Translations under genes and position numbers: made by a program
Part shown: positions 13,071 through 23,300 of the stretch, in pieces
How the letters are laid out: each line of letters begins with the position of its first letter
How positions within the stretch are numbered: position 1 is the stretch's first letter
Notes under the pieces: model-generated
The model's database searches: none
What the model saw: only the letters and a program-made list of their open reading frames with translations
What the model was told of the DNA's origin: nothing
NCBI GenBank assembly: GCA_013397455.1
Contig: VYZB01000190.1
Coordinates: 1,590,038-1,654,037 of the forward strand
DNA from: Crotophaga sulcirostris
Lineage: Eukaryota > Chordata > Aves > Cuculiformes > Crotophagidae
DNA length: 64,000 nucleotides
Direction: 5' to 3'

Positions 13071-15294
13071 AGGTTAAATTAAACTCAAACTATTTGCAAA
13101 GGTGATAACATCAGAAATAAGGAGGAAATGTTCAAAATGACTATGGGAGTCACACAAGAAAACATTCATAGAAGAACTAAAGCAATATGTCTCTGTGTCA
13201 GAAAAAAAATAAAAGGCAGACTAAAACAATTAAAATAACAGTCTTTGCAGTGCTAGCCAAAAGAGTTTTTTTTTCAAGAAATCTCTAGAAGATCAGTCAC
13301 AGAAAACCCTAGATCACAGACCCGGAATGCATTATCAAGATCTGGAGAAACACATAGGAGAGTCCAGCTGAACTGCACAACTTCAAATGAATTCAACTGG
13401 AGATTCAATAACAGGAAAATGTAAACACAAATAACAAAAATGACTAAGGCAACCTTTAAAAACAAAGAACTGGAAAGCACAAGGACCAGATGTCACCCAT
13501 GATTTTGGATTTACTGCTTTGCTCTGCTACAGCCACTGTTTGTATGCATTTCATAAGAACAGAAATCACTGAAAGGATGACGCACAGCAAAGAGTACCAG
13601 GAATGAAAAACAACAGTGATCAAGTGATTTCTAACAACTAATCAGTCATATGAGTCTCTTTTTATTCTTTCCTTAGAAACTACTAAGGTTGGTTTCATAA
13701 TGTCAGATTTTGAAAACTGATTGACATTTAACCTAGGATCAAAATGTAGACAAATAAAAAGTAAAAGACGTGAAATCTCCACTTCTGATTGACTTCTAGT
13801 TTCAAAGATTGTTCTGTGCAAGTCATGAAATTATAGCTGGGAGGGATTTTTCACAGACCCCAGCAAAAGATTTGATTCAGCAGTCACCAGGACTGTTGCA
13901 ACTGTTCCATCATGCGTGTGGCTGTGTATAATTTACCAGGGAGCAACGAGAGCTGCAAGCTGTATTTTTTTTCCACTAAATTATACAATATCTTTCTGGG
14001 AAAACGTTGCCTTGTATGCCCTGAATTTGTCCTTAAATTGACCGCTACAGCAAAATAGGAAGCATGCTTATAAATCTTGGTAATCCTCGATCCTTCTCAG
14101 CTGGTGGGCTTCTGAGACTTTGTCAGGATGTCTCATGATATGTATATCTTTTGTTTCTGCAGAAAGCATTTCATATTTCTCAACCTCCCCAACTTCAGTC
14201 TTCAAGAACATGTAGACATCTAAAGTCAAAAGCATGCAGATTTTATCTAGAGATGCAAAAATTGAAATTCTTGATTATAAAGACAGAAATAATGTTACTA
14301 AATCAGGAATGTGATGTTAGTTTTGAAATATCTTAATCTCTATTTTAAATATCTGAATCTTCCCCACATTCCAACATACACACTTGTCACTGGACTGAAC
14401 ACTTCTCAGATAAGAAAAATAAAAACAAATAAACAAACAAAATTAAAAATCCCTCTTCCAAGAATTAGTCCATAAGAAAGGAGAAGGAATCAGCATTTAA
14501 ATAAAGAAAAAAAAATTAAGAATCCCCTTCAGCTTCACTCAGAATTATTTGTGCCTTGGGCAGTTTCATCAGAAAAAGCTTGCAGAGTGGTGTCATCTTG
14601 AAGATATACCCCATACTGGTAGATCTTACTAACTTCCCACAGATCCACCTGCTCTAACTTCTAGATGAAAGACTATCAACTTGCACACAATGACACTGGT
14701 ACACAAAGATGTGGTTTGAAATAACAGGAATCATGGTATAATAAAATTGCCCTGATTAAACTTGAAACTTTTATTTGAAAAATTAAGAAATATGCCAGTG
14801 TCATATGGTGCCAAGTGTCAGAACTCCAATATTTAGAATCTACTGATGACATTAAATCTTAAACATCTTTTCTTAGTGTTACTCATTCAAGTAAAACTGA
14901 TTGAATTCAAAGAGTATTTTGGCTGAGTTAGAAGCTATGGACTCTCTAAATATCTAGCCCTTCCAAACTGAGGAGGCAGGTTGTTACAGCAAACATAATT
15001 AAAATCTCAAAACAAAGATTAATTCAGTCATTTAATTCTACCTTTGCAGTAGAACTATAGCAGGAAAAATGAAACAAATGCTCTCTCTAGTAACTGAGCA
15101 TACTTCCAAATCAGATAAATAGAAAGGTCATTCAACAGTGTCCCTGCTGCCAGTCACTGGAAAAGAAGAGGAGAAATCCTGTGAAAAGAAATCTCAGAGG
15201 ATAAAGTTTTATCATGAAAACAAAAATAAATTGAATTCAACAGTTTGCTAACTGCAACCTGCTAACCTTATAAAAATATATCAGTGGTGTTAAA

Positions 15295-15315
15295 AATAAA
15301 TAAATAAATAAAAAA
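15295..15315 (+). repeat. (AAAT)n simple repeat
   Basis: Four AAAT units followed by an A run, in AT-rich DNA. Confidence 0.85.
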
Positions 15316-15860
15316 CCCAGCCAAGGAAAACAGTCAGCTTCCTGAGGGAACAGACTGAATTCTCACTGGCAATGGTTAGCTACTCACCTTTCTCATCCTG
15401 ATAAGCAATTAAGATGCTATTCTGTTAAAATCCAATGCCAGCTACTCTTAGTTTGGCTCAGCTTAGATGGATAAATGAGCACGGACTATTCCTTTAGTTC
15501 CTTGCCGTTTTTAATTTACTGGCTATGCACAGCAGGTTGGCAGATCTTGTGTAATAAGTGTTAATTAAGGCTGCTGACATATTTTTACTTCTTTTTTTTT
15601 TTTTTCCCTACAGAAGTTATTTTGAATTCACTATAGTCTTTATCAGCCAAATGTTACAAAGAAATTCTTATTCAGTGCTTGCACTAAAGTCATTGGAAGC
15701 TTTGAACATCATTATGCTGTTGAAATGTACATTCTTAAATGTGGTTGATGGAGATTGCTTGTAAGCCCTTTGGATTATTTTTTTTTTCATAATTCCTTCC
15801 TGAGATTAAAACCATATAATTTGTAGAATTTTTAGTAGCTATAAAAATGTTTGCCTAAAG

Positions 15861-16676
15861 ATCATAGAATCATAGGATCATAGAATCATAGAATGGTTTG
15901 AGTTGGAAGGAACCTTAAAGAGCATCTAGTTCCAATCCCCTGCCATGGGCAGGGACACCTCCCACCAGCCCAGGCTGCTAAAGGCCCCATCGTTGAACAC
16001 CTCCAGGAAGGAGATATCCGCAACTTCCCTGGGCAACCTGTGCCAGTGTCTCACCACCCTCATTGTGAAGAATTTCTTCCTAATGTCTAAGCTAAATCAT
16101 CCCCCTTCCAGTTTAAAGCCTTTCCCTCTCATCTTATTACTATTTGCCCTGGTGAAAAGTCCCTCTTCAGCTTTCCTGTAGCCCCTTCAGGTACTGGAAG
16201 GCCGCTATGAGGTCTTCCTGGTGCCTCCTCTTCTCCAGGTTGAACAATCCCAACTCTCTCAGCCTGTCCTCATAGCAGAAGTGCTTCAGCTCTCTGATTA
16301 CCTTCGTAGCCCTCCTCTGGACCTATTCTAACAGTTCCATATCCTTCTTATGTTGGGGATTCCAGAACTGAACACATTGACCACTACTCTCTAAATGTGA
16401 CCATCTGACCAATTCCTTATCCAATGAACAGTCCACCCATCAAATCCATATCCCTTCAATTTAGAGAGAAGGACGTTGTGGGGAACTGTGTCAAAGGCCT
16501 TACAGAAGTCCAGGTAGTTTACATCCACTGCTTTTTCCGTGTCCACTGATGTGGTCACTCCATTATAGAAAGCCACTAGGTTGGTCAGGCAGGACTGTCC
16601 CTTGGCGAAACCATGTTGGCTGTCTCAAATCACCTCCCTGTCCTCCATGTACTTTAGCATAGCTTCTAGAAGGAGA
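15861..16676 (-). mobile_element. CR1 LINE with internal deletion
   Basis: The left end is the CR1 3' terminus, with four copies of the atcatagaatc-type repeat followed by gtttgagttggaaggaacc. Bases to about 16378 are the CR1 3' region and ORF2 C-terminus. The sequence then jumps, via about 17 bases that do not fit either side (16379-16395), to the reverse transcriptase palm region (16396-16676). The missing part corresponds to several hundred bases between motif A and the C-terminus. The element is thus 5'-truncated and internally deleted. Divergence appears moderate, with the palm part still open over about 60 codons. Confidence 0.95.
16391..16576 (-). pseudogene. CR1 reverse transcriptase palm fragment (motif A)
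   Basis: The 61-codon minus-strand frame contains [14 protein letters not shown], the CR1 form of reverse transcriptase motif A, with the first, metal-binding aspartate kept. It is followed by [21 protein letters not shown], the CR1 segment before the next palm motif. The frame then runs into the internal deletion, so motif C (FADD in CR1) is absent. Continuing upstream on the minus strand, the bases still match the CR1 palm region, but the start of ORF2 is missing. It cannot encode a working enzyme. Confidence 0.92.
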
Positions 16677-18120
16677 ATAGTTGTTTATGCTATTATGTTT
16701 TTGAATGTTTATTTACTTACACACACAAAAAAATAGACCAAATGTAAGAGATACCCAAATCTTAGTGGCTTAGGGGTTAAACAGTCACCTGCTACTGAGA
16801 GGAAAAAAAAAAAAGCAGAAACTTGAACTTCTTTCACTTACATCTCAATAGAATGTCATCATCACACTCTAGTATTTCTGTTTGAATGCTGTCCATGACT
16901 CACACCCACTAACCAGCTGCTTAGGAAAAACCTTTCCCTACAAAAATTTCAGCAGAACTGGTATGTTCATGTTAAATAATCTAGTTATGATGCAAGTTTA
17001 TCTACAAGAAGAAACGACAAACAACACTGATAAGAAACAACATTTAGATAACTTTTCTTAGAGGTTATCATAATGCCAGCTTATCTGTTTTAGTATTAAG
17101 GACAGATAAATTTTATATTTCACTCATATTTTGATAGAAAAGTAATTTCTGAATTTACAAGACCGTCACTTGTTTTAAGTAGGCTGCAGGTTTTTGTCAT
17201 TTGTGGAATGAGAAATAAATGGTTTGGAACCTCATTTCCTTTCATCAGAGCTGAGAGCCAGACTCACCTAGCCAAGGACAGCATGAGGGTTATGTCAACA
17301 CAGACAGCTCAGAAATTGTCACTGCCATAACAAAAGCTTTGACGACACTGTTTCCAGCTGACAGCAGAGAACAGAATGCATTTTGAAGCCTCGATTGCTC
17401 TCAGAAAAAAAGCTCTATTGAATCTTGCAAAAGCATCTGATGGGATTATTTTCCTGCAAATGTTTGTCCAGCCTACCTTCTGTTTCACATTTCTATCTAA
17501 CATGTTAGTGTGAACAGCTGATGAGGTCAGGTTTTTGGTGGGAGAGCGTTATGTGAATGGAGTGGATGAGAGTCAGGGAGATTTGCCATTCTTTGCAGAC
17601 TATTAGGAGGCTATCTATGTTGTTTTTGCACCAGGAGCCGTAGAAGTAATCAGCAGAGAAAGAAGTTCTAAAGAATTCTGGAAAGAAAGTTCTAGAGTTG
17701 AAGTTACAGATCTGCTCACCCATCTAGGTCAGTAGTTTCTAGTGCTATTATGAATTTGGTTGTGAGAAATTAAATTATGTCAGGATTAGGATACAGGTCT
17801 GGCAGAAACTGAGCTACTAACTGCAATGAGGAAGTTAGGAGAATCTATAAGATATTTTGTTGATATATTAGGATGGGTGACCATAGAGTAGCAGACATAG
17901 TTTCTGCTGCAGTATATCTGAAAACAACAGAAGGTTCCCTCTCATGTCTCTGTATTCATATTTCTGTGCAGTCACAAGAAAAAAGTTATTGTACTGTTAT
18001 ATATGTTTAATTTATTTCTATTAGAGTCGAGGGAAAATACTGTCCAGTGAAAGGTGAGTTCTCACTAGAGTAATTCAGCGTTTGTTCTTTCTACTGCTGT
18101 CCTTTCTACTGCTGCCCTTG
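16677..18120. other. AT-rich single-copy DNA between two CR1 copies
   Basis: No gene is recognised. A short block near 16763-16800 (TAGTGGCTTAGGGGTTAAAC, then agtcacctg) resembles the box A half of a tRNA-derived SINE, but no box B follows. This is only a weak lead. Short open frames on the minus strand at 17309-17723 have no recognisable domain. Confidence 0.55.
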
Positions 18121-18285
18121 TTTCACAGTTTCACAGTTTCACAGTATCACAAGGTTGGAAAGGACCTCTGAGATCATCAAGTCCAACCTATAACCCAGCA
18201 CTAACACCAACCCATCATCTAAACCATGGCACTGAGTGCCTCATCCAGTCTTCCCTTAAACACCTCCAGGGTTGGCAACTCCACC

Positions 18286-18376
18286 TGTAAATCTTTCAGG
18301 TGTATTAAAAGCTTACTGATACACTCTGTGAACAATCCAGTGCATTCCTCATGATTTTGACTGTATGCAATTGCAG
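18286..18376 (+). repeat. 91-bp dispersed duplication, copy 2 (inside CR1)
   Basis: This gap-free match to 2681-2771 has three mismatches over 91 bases, in the same orientation, 15.6 kb away. It lies between two CR1 blocks that should be nearly adjacent, so it must have arrived after the CR1 inserted, or with it. It has no CR1-like content, no poly(A) tail and no target-site duplication. This fits a copy of nearby DNA pasted into a break (templated insertion). A small unlisted mobile element is the alternative. Confidence 0.85.
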
Positions 18377-18589
18377 CGCATTCCAATGGCCAATCACCCT
18401 TTCAGTGAAGAACTTTTTCCTAACATCAAATCTAAACTTTCCCTGACGAAGCTTGAGTCTATGCCCTCTAATTCTGTCACTGGTCACCTGTGAGAAGAGA
18501 CCAACCTCTGCTTGACTACAACCTCCTTTTAGGTAGTTGTAGAGAGCAATAAGGTCTCCCCTGAGCCTCCTCTTCTCCAGGCTAAACAA
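18377..18589 (-). pseudogene. CR1 ORF2 C-terminal remnant
   Basis: Read leftwards from 18589, the minus strand encodes the CR1 ORF2 tail: [20 protein letters not shown], then [20 protein letters not shown], then [12 protein letters not shown]. At 18376 the frame leaves CR1 sequence and continues in the inserted 91 bases, stopping at 18305. The frame has stayed open over this CR1 part, suggesting a fairly young insertion. The rest of ORF2 is missing by 5' truncation. Confidence 0.9.
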
Positions 18590-18644
18590 CCCCAGCTCCC
18601 TCAGTCACTCCTCGTAGGGCTTGTGCTCCAGTCCCTTCACCAAA

Positions 18645-19269
18645 TTTCCACTTCTATAAACCAATCTTGGTAATCCATAATCTATAATCTAGTTTGTGGG
18701 ATAATATTTAGTTCTCAGTCCTTCTGAAAATACATGATTTTAGAGATGTCTGAATCCTAATCAGTCAGCTTACCTACTTCCAGTATTTTTGTATATTTGC
18801 AAATAGGGCAGATTTTATAACATGTCATGATTCTTCATTTCACAGAACTTACTTTCCTACTGAGTTAATCAGGATTTGAAGAGAACAAGTTTATTGGGCA
18901 TTAACCCTCACTTGTTTCCTGTAGCAAGGTCTTCAAGGCTTTTTCTGGCACTGTATATGTATTCTTAGTTCACAGCCAGAAGACTTGTTTTGGCTCTCTA
19001 ATTGTCCATTTAATACATGGAAAAAGTTGTTATTTGATAAACATAACTAATTGAGGAGTGATAATGGAGATCAGAAGTGACCTATCTGAACTGTGTTGAG
19101 GGAATAGTGGATATTGTTAAATAAAGATAATTTGTTTTCCCTAATATATTGTAAGAGGCTTCATGCATGCCAGCACGGATAAGGCAGTAACAGAAGGGTC
19201 TTGAAACTTTAAGACATGAGAACACTGCCATCCATTTGATATTGTAGTGACCAATGCATTTAACAGAGT
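18645..19269. other. AT-rich single-copy DNA
   Basis: Nothing recognisable: no frame of note and no repeat signature. It separates the interrupted CR1 from the first copy of the 107-bp duplication. Confidence 0.65.
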
Positions 19270-19376
19270 AAAGGGCATGACATTTTGGTGTTTGATGTTG
19301 GATCAGATCTGCAATATACCAGGACAGATGTTTGAAATATGCCCTGATTTTATTAAAAAAAACCCTAGAGATTAAA
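19270..19376 (+). repeat. 107-bp duplication, copy 1
   Basis: This segment matches 20289-20395 in the same orientation over 107 bases without gaps, with four mismatches. It runs from aaagggcatgac to the A-rich aaccctagagattaaa. Flanks on both sides are unrelated. It does not resemble CR1. The two copies are 1.0 kb apart, too far for simple tandem slippage. Confidence 0.88.
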
Positions 19377-20288
19377 CACCTCTGTATAATTTTGCGTAAA
19401 ATGTGTGCGTGAGTAGGATCAAATAAAATACTTTCATAATTTCTTTTTTAGGATCATTACAACACAATCATTCACTTAATCACTTGTTACTGCTGACAGA
19501 GTTAGCGATTTAAGCTATCTGTATAATCTACTGGACAGACTTGTTTCTTTGGAACCACAAGAGTCGTTGCCTATTGAAATCTTTTGAACAAGAATATTTG
19601 TAATATATATCTTAGATGCCTAGCTTTCGTAACTTTCCATTTAAACTTCCTCACATTATAGAGGTTTATTGCTCTGTAACAGATTTTTTGGACCATTTAG
19701 ATATTAACTATGAGATCTGAAAGGAAGCATTCAGGATTCAGGTTCCTGACATGTAAACAAAAGGTCATGAGTGGAATATCTGCAGCAAAGGTAATCCTTG
19801 GATTTCTGGCTCATGAATCTTGATGTGTAATAGAGCTAGTCACACTACTCTTTAGACTGTTTTTCTGTTGAAGAAAGAACAGAAGGAAGCAACCATGATG
19901 TTGCAACAATCACAGCCATCACAGTACATCAGACACCAAAGCCTAACAATACTGTAACAGTTTATTATCTGGCAAGAGGACTAATTTAATCAGGTGATCC
20001 CGTGGGAAGCTTCTACTGGCAAAGATAAGTTGCCAGTTCTTACCTTTGGGTGAGAAGAAAAGTTTATCTTGTCTTAACCTTCTGCCTCAGAGCATTGTCT
20101 GGAGTTTAAGGAGCTCTCATGGCATCTGACATAGTCATAGCAGAAAAGAAGACAAGTTGGGGACTGAATGGCATTGCTGGACTTCGTAAGAGTAAATGGA
20201 AGTCTGGAGAGTGAGTGAATGACAGCAGTGTCACTCAGGCAGGTTCTCTTTTTCCTGCGTTGCCTCACTAGTATCAGCCCCTCCCTGC
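19377..20288. other. AT-rich DNA between the two 107-bp copies
   Basis: No gene or element is recognised. A minus-strand open frame (20074-20448, 124 codons in the longest reading) overlaps the second copy but has no domain I can name. It is treated as chance. Confidence 0.55.
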
Positions 20289-20395
20289 AAAGGGCATGAC
20301 GTTTTGGTGTTTGATGGTGGATCAGATCTGCAATATACCAGGACAGATGTTTGAAATATGCCCCAATTTTATTAAAAAAAACCCTAGAGATTAAA
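20289..20395 (+). repeat. 107-bp duplication, copy 2
   Basis: Second copy of the segment at 19270-19376. The differences are a/g after catgac, t/g in gatgttgg, and two adjacent changes (tg/ca) near the right end. Both copies share aaa at the left and attaaa at the right, so the junctions have short A-rich microhomology at best. The sequence does not show which copy is original. Confidence 0.88.
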
Positions 20396-23300
20396 ATATT
20401 TAAAATGGTTACATTTGCTGTTTCAGTGAAGCTTGAATACAATTTCACAGGACAGAAGCAGGTGCTTTCCTAGCTTTACAGATAAGATTTTCCTGAAAAT
20501 AACCAACACTGAAGATTTAACAGTTGCTCAAAAATCAGCCTTGAACAATTCTTTTAATGGAGAGTGCAATGTCTCTTTAATGGAGATCACCGCTGTCCCT
20601 ACAGATTATACACTATTTTATATATGCTATTATCATATCCTCCTTTCTGATTGTTCAAAATAATACGAACTACACAATTATTTTTGTGATGTCTTCTGCG
20701 ACCGTCTTCCTAGACTTTTCTGTTCTGTACATTATTTTGTAGACAGTGATCATGTAGCCTTCTAATCTTTTGGTTAGACTTCAACTCTCCTCGTATCTTG
20801 TATCCAAAACAAACAAAAAAACCCCACATAAAATCAGTGTATGTTTCAGAAGATATGAAAAAACCCACAGATATTTAGATTTTAAGAAGTGAAACATCAC
20901 AAGAATTGGAAGTCAGCTTTTCAACAGTCTTGCCTAGCTAGCTGTAGCTCATCAACACTATAGCACACAGAAGTTAGATGTTTCCTAATTTGTCTCCTTC
21001 AGGAGGAAAAAAAAGAAATGTAGTCATCCAGTACCCCTTTACAGAGAGCAGGAGGATGTGGAAGAAGACCATATGGTCTGAAAGGATTAATGAAAGTGTT
21101 ATTATTCAACACAGATATCCTCAAGCAAGCTCCAGAGCAATAAATTATTAAATATAAAAATATAACACCTGCTGCAGCAAAGCTAATGGTGCAAATCTTT
21201 TAAAAACAAGAACTAGCCTAGGGTATAATCCATTCATATATTCTGCATCTAGAATTTTTAGTTCTTCAGAAGTCACAGATTGGGCAGCAAATACATTGAT
21301 TAAAGTAAAATGCTTTTACACAAGTAAAGAGATAGGCCTTACTGTGATTCTGTAATGCTGCCAGTTCTCTGTTTATTTTTCTTCTGACTGTGTGGCTCTA
21401 AATCAAGATAAAAAGCAACTCAACATGAAGGAAAATAAAAAGAAGGTCATTTAATCACCCCGTTAGCTTAAAATGATTATTGATTCCTGGAGGTGATGTC
21501 TAATTCTGCCAGAAAATCCATTTCAGTAATGATTACTGCCCTCTGCTTTATCTATTATCCTGGAGGTTATTAAAAGTGGGATCTCCAGGGAAGTATATAG
21601 CTTTAAACCACTAATATCATATTTAATATGTTTTTAACAGAACCGAGTTTCAGATTATGCCCTTTAACCTACAAACGAATCAAGAGTAGACAGTTAGGAA
21701 CGTGTAGGTCTAATTATTATATATATTCCACTGGGATTTAGTCACACATTGCATGATAGATAAATATCAGCTGGGACAAGGGCGTATTGAGCTCTTCATC
21801 ACTCTAAATTACCAGGTGTACGCAGCTCTAGAAATAACACACTCAGAGAATTTACAGTACCCTTTTGAAATAGTTACTCAACTTGCTGTTGCATTTTCCC
21901 ACATAATGTTCACATCTTTTGACACTCATATCATGTTTTCCTTCTGGCTTCTCTTTCAAAATCACAATGATATAAACTAACTATTGTGGGAATAAAGAAT
22001 TGCCTACATACTGAAACATCTGTACTACAATTATGTATACACAGATGTCTCTAGCAGAGCCCATTACAACTAGATTACGTAATTAAACTCACTATGAGGG
22101 TAACAAGACAAAATTTAAAGATTATGCATTCAGAAAATCAGATCACCTAATCTAGTCATCTTTTGTGATCCTAATTTCTCTCTGTATGTGAATCTCCAAC
22201 TATAAAAAAAGGGTAAAATGGCATATAAACCAGCATATTAAAAGTAGATTATTGGTATTCCATGGACCAACTGGTGTTATTCTTTGAATCTTTTTGAACC
22301 AGAGGATGAGTATTAATACTTACTATTTTTAATAGATCATAATGAGCTTATCTTATGATACTTAAACCTGGTATTATTTCATTAGTCAGCTGCAGAAGTT
22401 TTGGGACAACCATTGATGTGAATGTGAAGATTGCAAACTGAGATTTTCTCCCACAGGTGCTAATGAAAATTAAATTTTTCTGCCCTATTTTTTAAAATAA
22501 AAGAATTCAAAATTTGAGAGATTTTTTTTAAATGGTGTATTAAAGAAAAGTGTTTGAAAAAAATACAGAACCTGATTTCTGAAATTAATTCATCTGACAA
22601 TATTTACAATATAAAAATAGCTCAATAAGAGTAATAACTAAAACCCTATATAGTAAAATTCAGAGTTGCCTCCTTGTTTATACCATGGCAAGTACCTTCA
22701 CAATGCAACCAATAAAATAAATCACTACTTTTTGATCTGCCATGACCGAGAGATACTTTAGATTGTATGAATGATACTGCATTTGATATGAGCAGAATCA
22801 ATGAATGGAGGAAAAAAGTAGCAGCAACTTGTAGTTCTCTGCAGATATTTTGGGCATTAGAGACCACAGGACACACCTGACTTTTGTTGTTTTGTGTGTA
22901 CTCTGTATAGGCTTGTGTAAATGATAATAATTATTAGCCATTATATACCTTCCAGAATTTTGTGAAAGCAATTAATACCATTACTTTAAGCAGGGAGAAC
23001 ACATGGAAGTTTATATGAATCTTTCTTTGTTCTGACCCTCTCCCATTTCCCATGGGGAAGAGAAACCTGAACTAGTCAAAGCATTCCAGCATTGGTAAAT
23101 CTGGGCAAGTAGACTGTCCTCTAAGACATTGATCAGATGAAGCATCACTCATGCAAGCAATAAGCAGTAAGACTCAAAAAGTTATGCAAAAACTAATAAT
23201 TACATGGATTTTAAACTGTTTGTGTACAAAGTTGTGCAATGTCACTGCCTCTAGGAACTCAGCAAATAATAATTCTAGTTAATATTTGTCAGAAAAAAAT

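Larger units (their letters stand above)
10166..15860. other. AT-rich DNA with a GC-richer core near 12.5-13.0 kb
   Basis: No mobile element is recognised. The 12470-13030 part is richer in G+C than its surroundings and holds no long frame. It could be an old decayed repeat or a non-coding transcript, but nothing in the bases decides this. A strong 3' splice-site look-alike (branch-like CTGAC, T run, CCCTACAG) ends at 15613 and is followed by a 147-base open segment, discussed as a finding. Another acceptor-like TTTGTTTCTGCAG ends near 14162 with no good donor after it. Confidence 0.55.
18121..18644 (-). mobile_element. CR1 LINE interrupted by a 91-bp foreign segment
   Basis: The left edge is a CR1 3' terminus of a different subfamily from the 15861 copy: repeats read tttcacagtttcacag, then atcacaaggttggaaaggacct. 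CR1 3' sequence continues to about 18285. It resumes at 18377 (gcattccaatggccaatcaccc) and runs to about 18644 through the ORF2 C-terminal region. Between these, 91 bases that are not CR1 replace an expected stretch of roughly 17-20 bases. Apart from this the copy is well preserved and 5'-truncated. Confidence 0.95.

Noticed and set aside
20074..20448. 124-codon minus-strand frame
   Set aside because: It crosses the boundary of the 107-bp duplication and has no domain. The part inside the repeat is not kept as coding in the other copy.
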